DNA of 64,000 nt from Shinisaurus crocodilurus (GCA_021292165.1 CM037877.1:113979289-114043288); one strand, 5' to 3'; positions 29,956-43,000 are shown, counted from the stretch's first letter. Notes: generated from the letters alone by a model not told the origin. A program made the numbers and translations.

Positions 29956-31522
29956 ACTAATGATCTTGTTCTTTCTCACAGTGTGGAACAGAATGATTTT
30001 ATTCTAGAATTCCTGTTACAGAATTCTTTTCCACATTGTTATCACATTTAAAAGATTTTGAAGAATGATGCACAGAGCATGGCTTGGATGTAAAGCCCTA
30101 ACAGTTGACCTAAGTGCTGCATGTGTTGCTCTCAAACTAACGGAGTATGAGCCAAGGTTTGACAAATTATCAGCATGCATGCAATAGCAAAAATCACATT
30201 AATTGTGCAAAAGCATGCCCAATGCAAACTTTTACCTAATGTAGTGTTTGCAGTCCAAGACATAAAGTGTTTAAAATGTGTTAAGCACATTCAGTTTTCT
30301 TGTTTATCTTGCTCATCCTAGTACAGGTTGACTTTTACTTTTACTAATCCGACACCTGTAGAAGCAGGGAAAGGACGCGGGGTAAAGCTTGCCCCATACA
30401 ATTTCAGTCTGGCATATAATCATATTACAAGTTGAGAATCCCTTATCCAAAAATACATGCGCCTAATTATTTAAAAATGAGATGGTTCAGACCTAAAGGG
30501 CCGGCCCAACAAATCACAGTTTGTTGGCACACGAACAAGGAGTCTTCCTGTTTCTTGACCAGTTTCTCATGACATCTGAATCAGGAAACAGTAGTTTAAG
30601 GGCTCTCTACAAACCAGGGTCCCATCCTAATTTGCAAAAATAACCTAAAACTACATTTGAGTTATTAAAAAGACATATCATGTTTGTCTTAAGTAATCAA
30701 TTCTCACATAAGCCACTTTCTCAAAGCTACATATCAATGATGTAGCAGAAGGTTAGAGATGATGTATAAAACCATCTTAAGCTCGCTCAGAAGCTCTAGG
30801 TTCAGTGAGATTTACTCCCAGAAAAGTGCACTTAAATTGTAGCATGCAGCATCAGACATTTACTGTACAGGCACTGATTTGTACCACCTCATATTCATAT
30901 GGGGAACTCTTTCTGACAAGAAATCCCATGTGAAAATCTGAAAAAGTTACTATCTATCAGAAAATGAGCACCAACTGCTCCCATTGGAAGTGGGATACTC
31001 AAGTCACCCTGTGTGGATTTTTCCACCTCAAAAATTAACATGTGAACCAGCCCTTAGCCAGCCATGTATTTGGGTTTGGGGTGGGTTTTTTGTTTTTTAC
31101 AATTCAGCAAAGACACTCAACTGAATCACTAACCCTGAACCCATGAATAGAATATACACAAAAGCTCAAGAAATTCAAAATACTGTATCATATTATTTTA
31201 ATGTATGCTACCGACATCCGAGGGCATTGATATATTTCAAATAGCCAGTTCCTCACAAAGTCCCATACTATTAACAGCAATGCAGTAATGCTGTCACTAA
31301 AGGAAAATCTACACCGGATATAGTGTGGTTAGTTTTTAACCAGTTTCTTACAATTAGAAACTACTGTATGGACAATATCCTATTCTGCTTTGGTGCTAGC
31401 GGAACAGACTGCTAGTGCAACAGGAATTAGTGGTTCCTAAAACAAGCGGCAACACTCATTTCTGGCACAGGGCAGGTCAGCAGCACTCACATGCTTATTT
31501 CAGGAATTGCTAGTTCCTGTTG
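29956..31522. other. Upstream intron, nothing decisive
   Basis: AT-rich. A stretch at 30490-30610 (GGGCCGGCCCAACAAATCAC) looks repeat-derived but has no defined ends. No exon found. Confidence 0.4.
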
Positions 31523-31530
31523 CTCTAGTG

Positions 31531-31666
31531 CAGGGCTCTCCATCCTTGGGTTCCCAGATGTTGCTGGACTACAACTCCCAGAATTCCTTGCCATTAGCCA
31601 TGCTGGCTGGGTATGCTGGGAGCTGTAGGCCAGCAACATCTGGGGACCCAAGGTTGGAGAGCCCTG
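31531..31666. mobile_element. 136-bp palindromic hAT MITE
   Basis: CAGGGCTCTCC ... GGAGAGCCCTG, TSD ctctagtg at 31523-31530 and 31667-31674. Nearly identical to 19257-19392. Confidence 0.92.
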
Positions 31667-31902
31667 CTCTAGTGGCTCATTCCTCTAGCACAACAGAACT
31701 AACAGAGGCAGTATAGGATACTGCCCAATAAGTTTACTGGACATGACCAGATTTAGACAAATATGGGCAAGATCAGCTGAATGTATACAGTTTTGTGCTC
31801 CATGAATTTCAGTGTAGGATTTAAGCGTCTGCTTAAAATTTTCTCCATTAAAATCAATGGACTGAAACAGATTTGGCTGGACCATGGCGGTTCTTTTAAA
31901 AA

Positions 31903-31990
31903 AAATGACAAAGAGTCTTGTGGCACCTTAAAGACTAACAATTTTATCCTGGCATAAGCTTTCATGGCCACTGCATCTGACTGAGGGGCA
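31903..31990 (+). repeat. Repeat fragment (GTCTTGTGGCACCTTAAAGA motif)
   Basis: AAGAGTCTTGTGGCACCTTA, GACTAACAATTTTATCCTGG, CATAAGCTTTCATGG is a widespread reptile repeat motif. A related but palindromic piece lies at 60877-60951. Confidence 0.6.
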
Positions 31991-32200
31991 GGATAATTTC
32001 TCTTCAGCACCGCAACAGCATTAATGATTAAGGAAACAAAATTCTGATCACCTTGCTTTTTTAATAAATGTACAAAAGATGCAATCACATCTGGATGAAC
32101 TAACATACTAAAGCTGCTTCTAAGAATTGGGATTAGCAATTTCAATGTTCTTCCAACTGAATTACAATAGTATTTGCATATCAAGGAGGGAGACTGAATG
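31990..32200 (-). pseudogene. Unidentified protein-like open frame
   Basis: The minus strand reads KYYCNSVGRTLKLLIPILRS and VHPDVIASFVHLLKKQGDQN FVSLIINAVAVLKR without stops, then runs into the repeat at 31990. The hydrophobic/helical spacing and normal composition look protein-derived (HEAT-like helices at a guess), but I cannot name a parent. It may be a pseudogene fragment, a retroelement piece or chance. Confidence 0.25.
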
Positions 32201-32351
32201 ATCTCCTTTTAGATACGAATTGCCACATGAACACAACCCAATCCAGTGTTTGAAATATAGAAATATTTTGCATCCTTTTTAAAACAACACACAAACCAAT
32301 TTCAATAATGCTCAACAGAAAGGAGAGTTAAGATGTATTTATTTTGAGTTT

Positions 32352-32500
32352 TAATGATTCTCAGCCTAACCTACCTCACAGGGTTGTTGTGAGGATAAAA
32401 TGGAGAGGAGGATGAGGATTATGTAAGCCGCCTTGGGTTCCTTTCAGGAAAAAAGGCGGGGTATAAATGTAATAAATAAATAAAATAAAAAAAACATGCA
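32352..32500 (+). mobile_element. tRNA-derived SINE, 3' half
   Basis: CAGCCTAACCTACCTCACAG, GGTTGTTGTGAGGATAAAAT, GCCGCCTTGGGTTCC and GGCGGGGTATAAATGTAATA AATAAATA. The tRNA head is missing. Confidence 0.85.
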
Positions 32501-32585
32501 GCATTTTAAGCAGATGAAAAATGGGTAAAGCCAAGAAATGAATGGGGGGGGGGAGAGTTTGACTCATCTCTAAGTTTGAACACAA

Positions 32586-32764
32586 GTCAATTCTCAATTA
32601 AAGTCCCCAGTTCAGTGCTAAATTTTAAAACATTCCATTGGTAAAATGTCAGAAAGCAGTAAGAACAAGAAGAATTTGAGTTCATGTGTACTGCTTTCTG
32701 ACATTTTACCAATGGAATGTTTTAAAATTTAGCACTGAACTGGGGACTTTAATTGAGAATTGAC
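32586..32764. repeat. Perfect inverted repeat: 76-bp arms, 27-nt loop
   Basis: Arms at 32586-32661 and 32689-32764 are exact complements at every base. The arm sequence is ordinary AT-rich DNA (GTCAATTCTCAATTAAAGTC ... AGAAAGCAGTA) and not one of the MITE families in this window. See findings. Confidence 0.95.
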
Positions 32765-33004
32765 GGGATAAATGGCGGGATAAATGGGAACATAGATTTT
32801 GCTTTGTAGCAAAGCATATTTTGACATATTACCAAGTTTTAATGAGCCCAACTCAAACCACACGTTCTGTCTTATAATCAGCATATTTTGATTTGGCCTA
32901 CTGTAACCTGGAAACACCACATGAGGTTCACCTCATCATTTTGCACCTGAACTGTTGGGTTTGCCACATGTTCAATTTTTAAATAAAAGCTGTAGCTCCC
33001 CTCT

Positions 33005-33906
33005 TGGGGAAGGGTAGAAAAGGTGGAGAACACAGAGAACAGTCATGTCCAAACAAACAAACAAACAAACAAACACAGGATCTCTCTGGGAAGGGGGTGA
33101 TATGCACACCAACCCCTTTAGCCCTCACAGCTTCGCTTCTCTCTTGACAGCTTGCAGTTTGATAGCTGTCAGATGATGTCAGAAGCAAATTAACCTGTTT
33201 GTAGCCTTTCTTTGTCGATGTCCATGGATGGTACCTCCTGTACTTTAACAGGAGACACCATCCAGAGCACTGACTAGGCAAGGCTGCACAGTTGAGACAG
33301 TCAAGAGTTGCGCACCTCAAAAAATCCAACCAAAAAAATAAATAACAAAAACATTTTCACAAATCTTGGGCGCAAAATAAATAAATAAATATGGGTGGCA
33401 AGCCAGTCACAGCAACTCCAACGTGCTGCTTGGGCACTCTGTAGGGGCTGTCACTAGCTGTCACTTCAGAGACCACAAAAAGCGATCTCCCCGCAACCCC
33501 CCCCCCAAAGGGGAAAGGGAAAAAGGGCTGTGGCAATTGCAAAAGGAGTTGCAGTTGGCATGTGGGAAAGACCGAGCCAGTGGCAGTCACTCCAAAGTGC
33601 CGCTTGAACACTTGCTGGAGCAGCAGTCACTGGCAGTGGCCTGGGCAAGGTCCGCAAGAGCGGCAAGGGGTTTCTGCTTACCAAGCAGCTCACTCGCCGC
33701 TTCCCTGTACCCACAATGGGATCGGTTGCCCGGGTTCAAACAACACGGCAACCCATCGTGTGTAAAACAACCCCTGCTACAAGCCATGGGTTGTCAGGGT
33801 GCCTTGTTGCCCACAAACAAGCCACCCTGCAGGAATTGGTCCGGGTTCGCACAACACAACAACCCACCATGGCTAGTTACCCACAATGGGTTGTCATGTA
33901 GTGCAA
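33005..33906. repeat. Copy 3 of the unclassified ~1.5 kb repeat family
   Basis: Same orientation as 20753-22257: shares TTGACAGCTTGC, CCAAAGTGCCGCTTG, GCAAGAGCGGCAAGGGGTTT and the right end ACCCACAATGGGTTGTCATG. An (ACAA)n tract lies at 33050-33074. A 178-codon plus-strand frame (33423-33959) inside it has no domain and is an accident of composition. Confidence 0.6.
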
Positions 33907-34315
33907 ATCCAGTTTCTGAGTGCAAATTTTCAACCAGTACAGCACACATCTCACAGTAGTTTTCTAGCCCACTCTACCTGACATCCAACACATTTCTGAA
34001 TACAAATGTGAATACACTACTTAGTCAAGCTAATCTTGAGTTTGCAATGGCATTATAAGTGCTCCAGCTCAACAACTTTCAGTAAGGCTTAATATACACA
34101 GAGAATTGCATCACCAGGAGATACATCAGAGCAAAAATATACTGTCACTTCCCATTTATAACACCACTATCCCTGATGTTATCCAGCTTATTTCTTATTT
34201 GAAAGTAATGGAACACCATCAGTACAGGTAACAGCAGTTGGGAAAGGTGAGTAGTTATCGTTGCTATAACAGCAATAATAAATACAATCAATGTACTTGC
34301 ATGACCAGAACAGCT

Positions 34316-35353
34316 TGTTACGTACGACAAATAATTCTGGGCGCTAGATTCCCTCTAACCCCACACTCTTACGAAAGGATTAGGATCTTTGGCTGGGGTA
34401 AAACCTGCGCTGTTAGGGGGGAATATGCGCTTTGCTCCTTTTTCACTTAAACAAACCTACAGGCACACACACAGACTCTAGAAACAAAAGGGTGGTTTTA
34501 TTGAAGAAATACAGAGAAGGTACAGTGTCTTACTTGTTGGTGAAGCAAACCTAGTGATGTCAGGCAGCAAAATATCCTTACGCTATGGTTCAAACACACC
34601 CTGTATTCTGGAGAGGAGAAAGAGTCGCTTTTGCCCTGACAAGCCTGAATAGGAAAAAAGGGGGTGGGGGAGATTCCCGTCTAGAAGGATAGAAAAGCAA
34701 AGTCCTGGCTACTACCTGTCTGCTGTGATGAGGTTCCAGCTGTAGCCCCAGCGGAGGTGGAAGGGGTTTGAGCAGTCCACGTTCCAAGGTGACCCCCTCA
34801 GCTCTCTCCAGATATACCTTGCTAAAACCTCTTGGTTCTTATAGTCTCTTTCTCGCCTTTTTGGAGAAAAGAGAGCAGTGGGGGTGGTCTTTGCCCCACA
34901 GATGTCTTCAAACTCTGCTAATTACCTTACTCTTTATGTTTTGATGACTAATAATGGGTGTACTTAGGAAAGCAAAGTTTGGGTCTTCCTGCTGATGGGA
35001 CTATTTTTGGAGTAAGCTTCTGGTGGTATTCTCCCAGTGGGGGGGGGACGGGGACAGGTCGAGCCATATATTTTCAGGAGAAATCTTCCTGTGTTTTAGG
35101 CGATATGCAATATTCAGCTCTTAATCAATGCAAGCCTGCCACTCATTTGCCTATGCATGCCTCTAGGCTTCACTCACTCTTCCATTCAAAACTTCAGTCA
35201 TGACCTTTCGCCTTTTGCCCTGCTGGGGAGGTGGGCAGGCTGCTTCTTTCTCCCCTGAACCCTTGCTTACCCAATGCTTCTTATGAGGGCTGTGGACTTC
35301 CATTTGGAGGTGTAGCCATAACCAAATGATCAGAACTATATCTCATCTTAACA
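34316..35353 (-). mobile_element. Probable solo LTR
   Basis: 1038 bp with TGTTA at one end and TAACA at the other, flanked by the 4-bp direct repeat agct (34312-34315, 35354-35357). On the minus strand it has a TATAAG box (about 34840), then AATAAA at 34496-34501 about 180 nt before the CA end, the order expected for U3-R-U5. No internal retroviral or gypsy sequence adjoins it. A 4-bp palindromic TSD alone is weak evidence, so the call rests on the combination. Confidence 0.6.
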
Positions 35354-35357
35354 AGCT

Positions 35358-37015
35358 GTGCTCAAGTTCATTAACCAGGTCACATGTGGAGATAACATTT
35401 TATATTTTTCTTCTATTTCAGTTTAGCATGTCAGATTTGATGAAGTGGCTACCCTAAATAGTGCTATATGTACAGCATTAGTGCTATAATAGCAGCAACA
35501 TCTTCTTCATCTGGATGAACAGAAATTGTTTAACCAGTATTTAACAGATAAGATCCAAAGGTAGCCTGCAATTAGGAAAATATTTGGGTACAAGTATTTA
35601 TGGAATGGGTACCTAATTTGGCCCAAACAAAACCATAAACATTTATATGAAGGACCCAGTACTTCATCCTTGGATGGATGCAGCATATGAATAAACTTCA
35701 CAGTCCATTACTTCCACCACTTCAATTATGTTGAAACAGAACTGGAGCATTTGAATAAGTTCTTTAAGCTATCCTCTTTTATCACTCAAGGATATCTGGT
35801 TCTGTACGTTTACAATTTACTCTGATCACTAATGGGAACTTCCATTTGGAAAATAAGGTTAGGCATTATTCAAGTAGTACTGTTGTTGAGCAAATACTGC
35901 AACAATTCAAATTGCAATGGAAAAGGAATATATGTGGAGGAAAGGTTTTTAAATATATTTCAAATTTCTAGGACCCCAAGTACCTGGTTTTTTGTAGATC
36001 TGCACACAGGCTTTTCCTAGTAGACTATTGTGAAGAAATACTGTACTGCTTAGAAGGAATACATGCATTACTTACGTGTCAGAGCTTCAAATAAAGATAA
36101 GCTTAAAATATTTTAATTCTATGGATCTTAGAGGAGATCTATAATGAAAAATAATGCAATGCTTGCTTTGTAAATAGAAAAGAGAATCTGGCCAATATCA
36201 TGCTTGGTGGCACAAATGCTACATAGCACACATCCACCAACAACTTCCCCCTAGCTACCCTATTTATGCTAATGATTTCTAACATTTTTATCCCACTTCT
36301 CCCAATGTTCTAATAACAACAAAAACAGCATAAGTGTAAAAACTCTAGAAAAGCAGCAAACCCAGCAGAAAAAACAGCAGCAGCAGAACAAGAGATAAAA
36401 CCACAGAATTCTCATATTTCACTCTTTGCTAGCTATCCTCCTCTTACTGCTGGTGCAAGGAAATCCTTGAACACAACCTCTATTCCCTTTTCTTCAGCAT
36501 GCCTCCTGATAGAGCACCCTACAATTAAGTATTAAACTACAAATCGTGTATATTTAATTGGAATGCAGGCTGACATTACTCAGAACACCATCACAAAACC
36601 CAGAAAGGCTGCTTTCTATCTTTATCAGACAGAAAATGATATCCCAGATTAGATCTGATCAAGGATTATGCATTGTAAGAATAAAGAAAATAAAAATACA
36701 AGTGATAATTTTATACTGATGCTCTGTTAACTGTTTGAGACCTCTGATCTGCATTCCCAATTTATTACAAGTGGTTTATGCATTCCCTTCTATCTCTAGA
36801 ATCTGTATAAATTGGACCATATCTGAAATTATGCCTCTACAGCATGGTATGTTTTTGCAGACTCAGTGCTTACCTTTTTGAATATTATATAGCTAAACTA
36901 AGGGCAGTATCCAACTGTGATATTCTGTTAGCGAAATGACATTGAGCTAGCAGAAACAAGGTTATGAACTATGTGCAAGAGGAGAACCCAACTAAAGTTA
37001 CATTTGTGCAAGCGC
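35358..37015. other. Upstream intron, nothing identified
   Basis: AT-rich unique-looking DNA; no exon or repeat ends seen. Confidence 0.45.
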
Positions 37016-37140
37016 AGTTGCACAAGCAGCTGTGCATTATGCTTGCATAACCCATTGCGCAACAGACTGCACATTACGCTTGTGCAACTGGTTGCACACT
37101 ACACTTGTGCAACCCATTGTGCAACCAGTAGCACAAGTGT
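37016..37140. repeat. Degenerate tandem array around TTGTGCAAC
   Basis: Units such as GCACAAGCAGCTGTGCATTA, CGCTTGTGCAACTGGTTGCA and CACTTGTGCAACCCATTGTG recur about every 25-30 bp. Many units are themselves small palindromes (TTGCGCAA, TTGTGCAACC). Confidence 0.7.
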
Positions 37141-37482
37141 TTAAACTGACTAACTGCCTATGCATCTAGATTAACTTTCTCAATACCAGTTAGCATTTTT
37201 ATATCCTGGGATGAGATGAACAATTGTATTATTCTAAAAAAAAATTCCTAACTGGGTGCATTTAGAATCTGTATTTCATAAGTGTGTGTATGTGTGCATG
37301 TGTGTAATCTATAACAGGTAGAGTATGCTTGTGTAGTTGAACTACAAGTCTCCAGGTTCTTTGTGCACATACAGGAGAAAGGGACAGCAGGTCGGGGGCA
37401 AAGCACCATAATCCCAGCCGGGAACACTGAGAGCCACTGCTTGTGGTAAAACGTACAGGCCCAAAATACATGTGAGTAAATG

Positions 37483-37515
37483 TCTTCTCTCTCTCTGTCT
37501 CTGTCTCTGTCTCTC

Positions 37516-37563
<48 letters not shown>

Positions 37564-37564
37564 A
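37483..37564. repeat. (TC)n followed by (CA)n microsatellite
   Basis: TCTCTCTCTG-type tract from 37483 to about 37538, then an uninterrupted CA tract to 37564. Confidence 0.95.
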
Positions 37565-39580
37565 GTACTGCCATGTCTGCCTATAAATATAAAATCAGAC
37601 AGAGATTTGAGAAATTTCCTTATGAAATGTTTCATCTGAAAAAAATCTTCAGGTCTACTTTGGGGGAAAATATGAACTAGCCCCACTTATAATTATTAAA
37701 TGAGATTTACAAAAACAACTGGGACTAATTTCCAGTGAAGTACACATAGCTCTACACATTTATTTTTATTTCATTTTTACACACTGCTGGTGATTGTGGC
37801 AGAAGCTAAAAGACATTTCAGCAAGCTAGCACTCATCAAAAATCTGCACGCATTCTACTACGGGGCAAGGACAGCCACCTAGGCATTTTGTCCACCGAGT
37901 GTAAACTTGTAAGAGAAATTGAGTTTGGAGAGATAATTCACGAGTTTGCCAGGAAAAAAAAGCTTTAAGGTGAATTGATCTATTTATAAAATTTTTGCAG
38001 CAATGTTGGTCCATTTAAATAAAAGAATCTAAACACAGACAGGATAATACCTTTATTAGGACCAATAAAAAAATTACAAAATAGTCACAGCAAGCTTTGC
38101 AGGATTCTTTTTTCAAGTTAAATGTTATGTTAAACAAAAATAGCCCCCCAAAATTGGACGGGGGTTGAGGCATGGTAGAAATGACCCAGTGCAGACCATG
38201 GTGTAATTTCTCAATGGTACAGAATGATCGCTCTCACTTACACATGCCATTCTAGGTTTTCTCTCTGCTTGGGACTTGTCTGAATTCTGTCAAAGTTGGC
38301 TACATAGTTCTCTCACAGCTAAGAGTGTTGTATTACTCCACTGGAATTTCAGCCATTTTCCAGATACACTGCACTGGCTACAACAATGATGTATTCTACC
38401 TGATCATTAAAAAGAAATATTTGGTAAGTGTGGGGAAGCCAAAATAGTTGATGTGATATAGTCCTTATTTGTATTGTTGTTGTTGTTTTCTTTTGAGGTC
38501 TCAGCTTGAAAACTAAAGATCATGCACATTAAGACGCATCCCAGAACTGACAGCTCCTTGAGCTAGCGTTGTTGGATGGCAGTCAGTGTCAAGCCCCTTA
38601 CACTACAGAGAACGTGCACCGACTTTACCCGCATGATGTCAGCAGCCTTATCATAACACCTCACAGCATTACTGGAGCATGGATGGGCAGGACAAAAGAA
38701 ACTGCTGGGGATATAGTCCTTATTTTGGATTGTTTTCACATACCCTGCCCCTCCTCCAATAATTTACTTCCCCCCTAACTGTCGTATAACTCAACTTGTT
38801 TGAAGAATGTCATACTAGATCATTTGGGAGACAAATATGCAACAATCGACTGTTTTGATGTTATATTCGATGTTATTATTTGGATAAATAAAATATGAGT
38901 TAAAAACCCCAAAAGAGCTAGTTTCCAGATCTAAATGAAGTATATAGGACAGGCAGTTAGTAAGATGTACTGAACATATTTGATCTGTATACAGGTTGTT
39001 CTGAATGACCTTTTTCATAGATGAAGAGACCACAATCTAGTAAATGGTTTGTTGTTGTTGTTTGTAAAATGTATTAACAAAACAAACCAGCACCTTTAGG
39101 TGCGGTTTCCAACATGTTCTTCATTAATAGGGTTGTATCTGACGATTGTACAAGCAAAAAGCTGCTCATGCAACCAATCTTTCCCCTCCTCCCCACTGCA
39201 ACCCGCTGAAAAGCCCCTCTGGAGGTGCCTGATATCCTATGTCTACAGTTCAATAGCTCTGGCCTCACCTGGATGGGACACTGGCTGGAAACCCTAAGTA
39301 TGTAGCTCTGGGCTGCTTCACATGTTACATTGTTCCTGCACAGATGCAATTCCACACATTCTCCTACACAGAAGTGCTTTCCTACACAGTAAGTCTGTGT
39401 AGGAAAAGCGTAACATATGACATGATCCAGAACACTTTGAAGGAATGGCAGAACACAAATATTATAAACGATAAAGAAGGGTTCAGAAGAGATGTACTAT
39501 AGGAAATATGTAATTATGTGGAGATTGTTAAAGCTGTACAACTCATATTGCCACTATTCTCAAAAGAGTGGCAAACATGA
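37565..39580. other. Upstream intron, mostly unassigned
   Basis: 38040-38120 (CCTTTATTAGGACCAATAAA, then GCAAGCTTTGCAGGATTCTT) resembles a known amniote repeat motif but ends are unclear. Otherwise no gene or repeat named. Confidence 0.4.
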
Positions 39581-39584
39581 GAAT

Positions 39585-39587
<3 letters not shown>

Positions 39588-39619
<32 letters not shown>
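39588..39619. repeat. (CA)n microsatellite
   Basis: Uninterrupted CA repeats. Confidence 0.95.
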
Positions 39620-39620
<1 letters not shown>

Positions 39621-39914
39621 GCTAGTGTTCAAAATGAAGACCCCCAGATCTGACTTGCAGGAAGTGCTACCTAATCTAGTCATGACTAACTTCTCAAAAG
39701 TGACCTAATTTTTATGCAAGGTGTCTTCAGGAAAACTGGTAAGTATGCAATTAAAGAAATTGTACAGCTTTTCCACAATCCATGTAGACACTGTCATACA
39801 ATTCCTTACACTCCTGTCACATCAACCTTTCTTTCCATTCTTCATTGAATACTTTTTTCCTCTCCCTTCCAATGCTTTCTCTCTGTCCACTCCACCTATT
39901 TCAGAAGAACAACA

Positions 39915-40073
39915 TGTGGCTTATGCTGGCTCAGCTTGTCTGAGCGTGGAAAGCTAAGCAGGGTCAAGCCTGGTTATTACTTGGATGGGAGACCTCTCCT
40001 CTAGTTTCCTGCATTGAGCAGGGGGATTGGACTCGATGGCCTTGTAGGCTCCTTCCAACTCTATGATCTATGA
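39915..40073 (+). mobile_element. 5S rRNA-derived SINE with CR1-like tail
   Basis: GGAAAGCTAAGCAGGGTCAA, CCTGGTTATTACTTGGATGG GAGACC match vertebrate 5S rRNA internal promoter regions almost base for base; then CTGCATTGAGCAGGGGGATT GGACTCGATGGCC and CTATGATCTATG as in CR1. Confidence 0.93.
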
Positions 40074-40077
40074 AATA

Positions 40078-43000
40078 TAAATGCTTTTTGCACTTGGACT
40101 AAAATGGCTACTAAAAAAACCAGAAGTACAAATCAACAAATATGACTGCTTGTTAAATCCCAAGTTCTTCATAAAGATGGCTCACTGTAATTAATCCTTC
40201 ACATACTTATCCTCAAAGCACTCAAGAATAGCAGCCATAGCTTTGAGGGCGGAGGGGCAGAGAGAATGGGGAGTTATCACAGTAATTAAAAGAAAACACA
40301 GAAGATTCACTGAGGTATCACACGCATTCCTACAAAGGATATCTCTGCAGCACAGGCGAGAACCCATACGGAACAGTATTAGGAAAAATATTTTGCAACT
40401 ATCTTGTAAGCATCATTCAGCAGCAGCAGTGAAGAAAACCACTGGAGTGTGATTCAGTAAGAAACCCATGTCAGCTTACTTTTAAGCGGTCACTGTGAGC
40501 GGTTTTTTCTTGCCCCTTTTACAATTTTTTTTTTTTTTTAGTAACACCACTAGCTATATTACTTTGTTTGGATAATTTAGTTTGGACAATTTATTACTTA
40601 GTTTGGACAATTTTGGTAAAAATGTTTCAAGAAGACAAAAGGATGATGAGTGGTTAATGTCTAAGCAGTCAGAAGCCTTTGGCTTGGCTGTTAGACATCT
40701 CCTTGCTTCTCCCATTCCTCCCGTTCCACTCCATCAAAATTTAGATTGTAAGTTCCACATGGTAGTGACCTTTTTTTTTTTTTTTTGGTGCTTATACTGC
40801 TTATAAAGCACCATGTACACAGGAGGTACAATATAAAATACATGAAAATAAAGCAAGGGGGTACGGATACATGTGCTTATCTAATCATAGTTCTCCACAA
40901 AGACATAACCAACAATACACAGTCAAGTGGTGTTGGGAGTTGACTCTGAAGAACACATTCCTATTGCCAATCAGGAGGAGAGAAATCAATGCACGTAAAC
41001 ACCCCTCCCCATGGCTATTTGGTATCATCCCTTTTAACAGGTCCTTCGGCCTCAAAACGGAATTCGACATACAGCAGCACATCTCATTTTTTCTTATTGT
41101 TTTCTGTTCTTTATTTGCTTATACAGACATCCCCGCTGGAGACCTTTCCGTATGTATTTCACTTCCATCTCAACATTGGGCAGGAAAACACCACTGAGAG
41201 GTTAAGAGCATTTCACAGGCAGCCCATCCCAGACGGGGACCATCTCCCAAAGGACCAGACCACCACTCCTGGTCATCCTTGAGGCAATCCATTATCTGTA
41301 GGAAAGGAAGGGAAGAGCCTGAGGGAAGGAAAGCAGAAGAGGCCAGGGGCAGGGGATACCCGAGGGGAAACGTTTCCTTTCCAGGGGTGGCAGCCACCAC
41401 TTATACCAGCAGGCCCAGGTTTTCTACCCCTTGCCCTGAATGGCTTCTGAGATGATCAGTGCGACTTCTCCACCCATCACAAGGAGAAAGGACCTGACCG
41501 TGCCACCCCTGCTCAATGAGAACCCAACCACACCGCCTCTAATGTTCTCAGAGCATTTTCCTTGTATGGATGCCAGCAACATCCATGAAGCCCACCACCT
41601 CTGCCAGCCTCTACAATGCTTTGGCCCTGCCCCCTCCCTAACAAAGCCCTCCGCCTACCATTCAGCCAGCAGGGAAACAGTGATGTCATGTGACCTCAAC
41701 TGACTTCCTGGCTTACCAATCAGGGTTGCCAAGCCAGCCAGACTGTCTGCAAGCCCTCAGGCTCCTTTTCCTTTTTTCTTTCTAGGTTCCCCCACTCCTC
41801 TGCTCCCCCACCCCAGCAACCAGAGGAAACTTCCTTTGTTTTAGCTCAGTTACATGGAGACCACCAGGGGGTGGGCCTCCTTTATGTCAGTGCAACAAGT
41901 ACGGGGGTGGGGGTGGAATAGCATGCATAAGCTCAAGAAAGTTGACTTTCCTTTTTTTAAAAAACACCTTTTCATGTGGCACCTGTGCATGTGGTTAGAG
42001 AACGCCCCCCCCCTTCAGAGCCTCTTTCCCTTAAGAAAGGTGGAGCCAAGACTATTTTTCCATTTCAATTTGTAGCTGCTGCTTCCTCCATCCTAAAACT
42101 GTTTTGTAGGCTCGCCCTCTCCTCAGCTGCATGCAACAGCCACCCAGTAGCCCCTTGTAAATGGAACCTCCATGCTGCCAGCAGCATACCTTGCCTTGAG
42201 CAAGAGATGCTGGAGACAAACAGCAAGAGAGGGCTGTTTGCTTCAGGCCCTGCTTGTAATCATGGAAGTGTTAGCTGACTGGTCACTATTGGAAACCAAA
42301 TACCCGGGTATATGGACCTTTTGGTAGGGGGGTTTACACCCTTTTGTAACAGCAACGCCTAAAGCCAGAGTGCAGTGCTTGCTGCTCATGCCATGCTAGG
42401 TGAAGTTTGGAAGCTGGGCAAAGGGAACACTAAACCCTGCCTTGCTTTGTTTATCTCAAAAGCTACATTTTTAAAAAATAAAAAAAGATTACAGAGCAGC
42501 TTAATTTTCAGCATCCTTCATATTAAATACAAATCTTAAATACAGATAAGGAGACCTTGATAGTACGACTTTCAGGCTAAATTATTGACTGTGTGATCCT
42601 ATGCACATCTACTGGGAAGTAAGTCACATGGAGTTCAGTGGAACTTACTCCCAGGTAAGTGTGCACAGAATTGCAGCCTAAGAATGTGGTTTAATATAGT
42701 GAGTTAAGGGAAGAGATATCATACATTGTTAAAGCTCAATAACCACTCCATGTTATTCTTACAAAGTTATAAGAACTGCAACATTCTTATGCTCAGGGGC
42801 ATAAACTTAACTATAAGAGGTATACTGCCACTTTATTTCCGTTCTTGAAGCCACAACTAAGTCCAGTGAGGAATTTGTTCGAATAAGTACTTTTAAACAA
42901 ATGGTTTACAGTATTTAAAAGATAAACTCATCTACCAACTGCATCTCTTTTTAAGAACAAAAGGCATTATGGATGCTTCCAACCAAGATTTTATCACACC

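Noticed and set aside
33423..33959. 178-codon plus-strand frame
   Set aside because: It lies within a repeat that recurs at 20.7-22.3 kb, where the frame is not kept.
37016..37140. CRISPR-like or satellite array
   Set aside because: Units are degenerate, spacing is irregular and there are no constant-length spacers. This is vertebrate DNA.
37248..37686. Arg/Glu-rich and Cys/Val-rich frames
   Set aside because: They are translations of (TC)n and (CA)n microsatellites.
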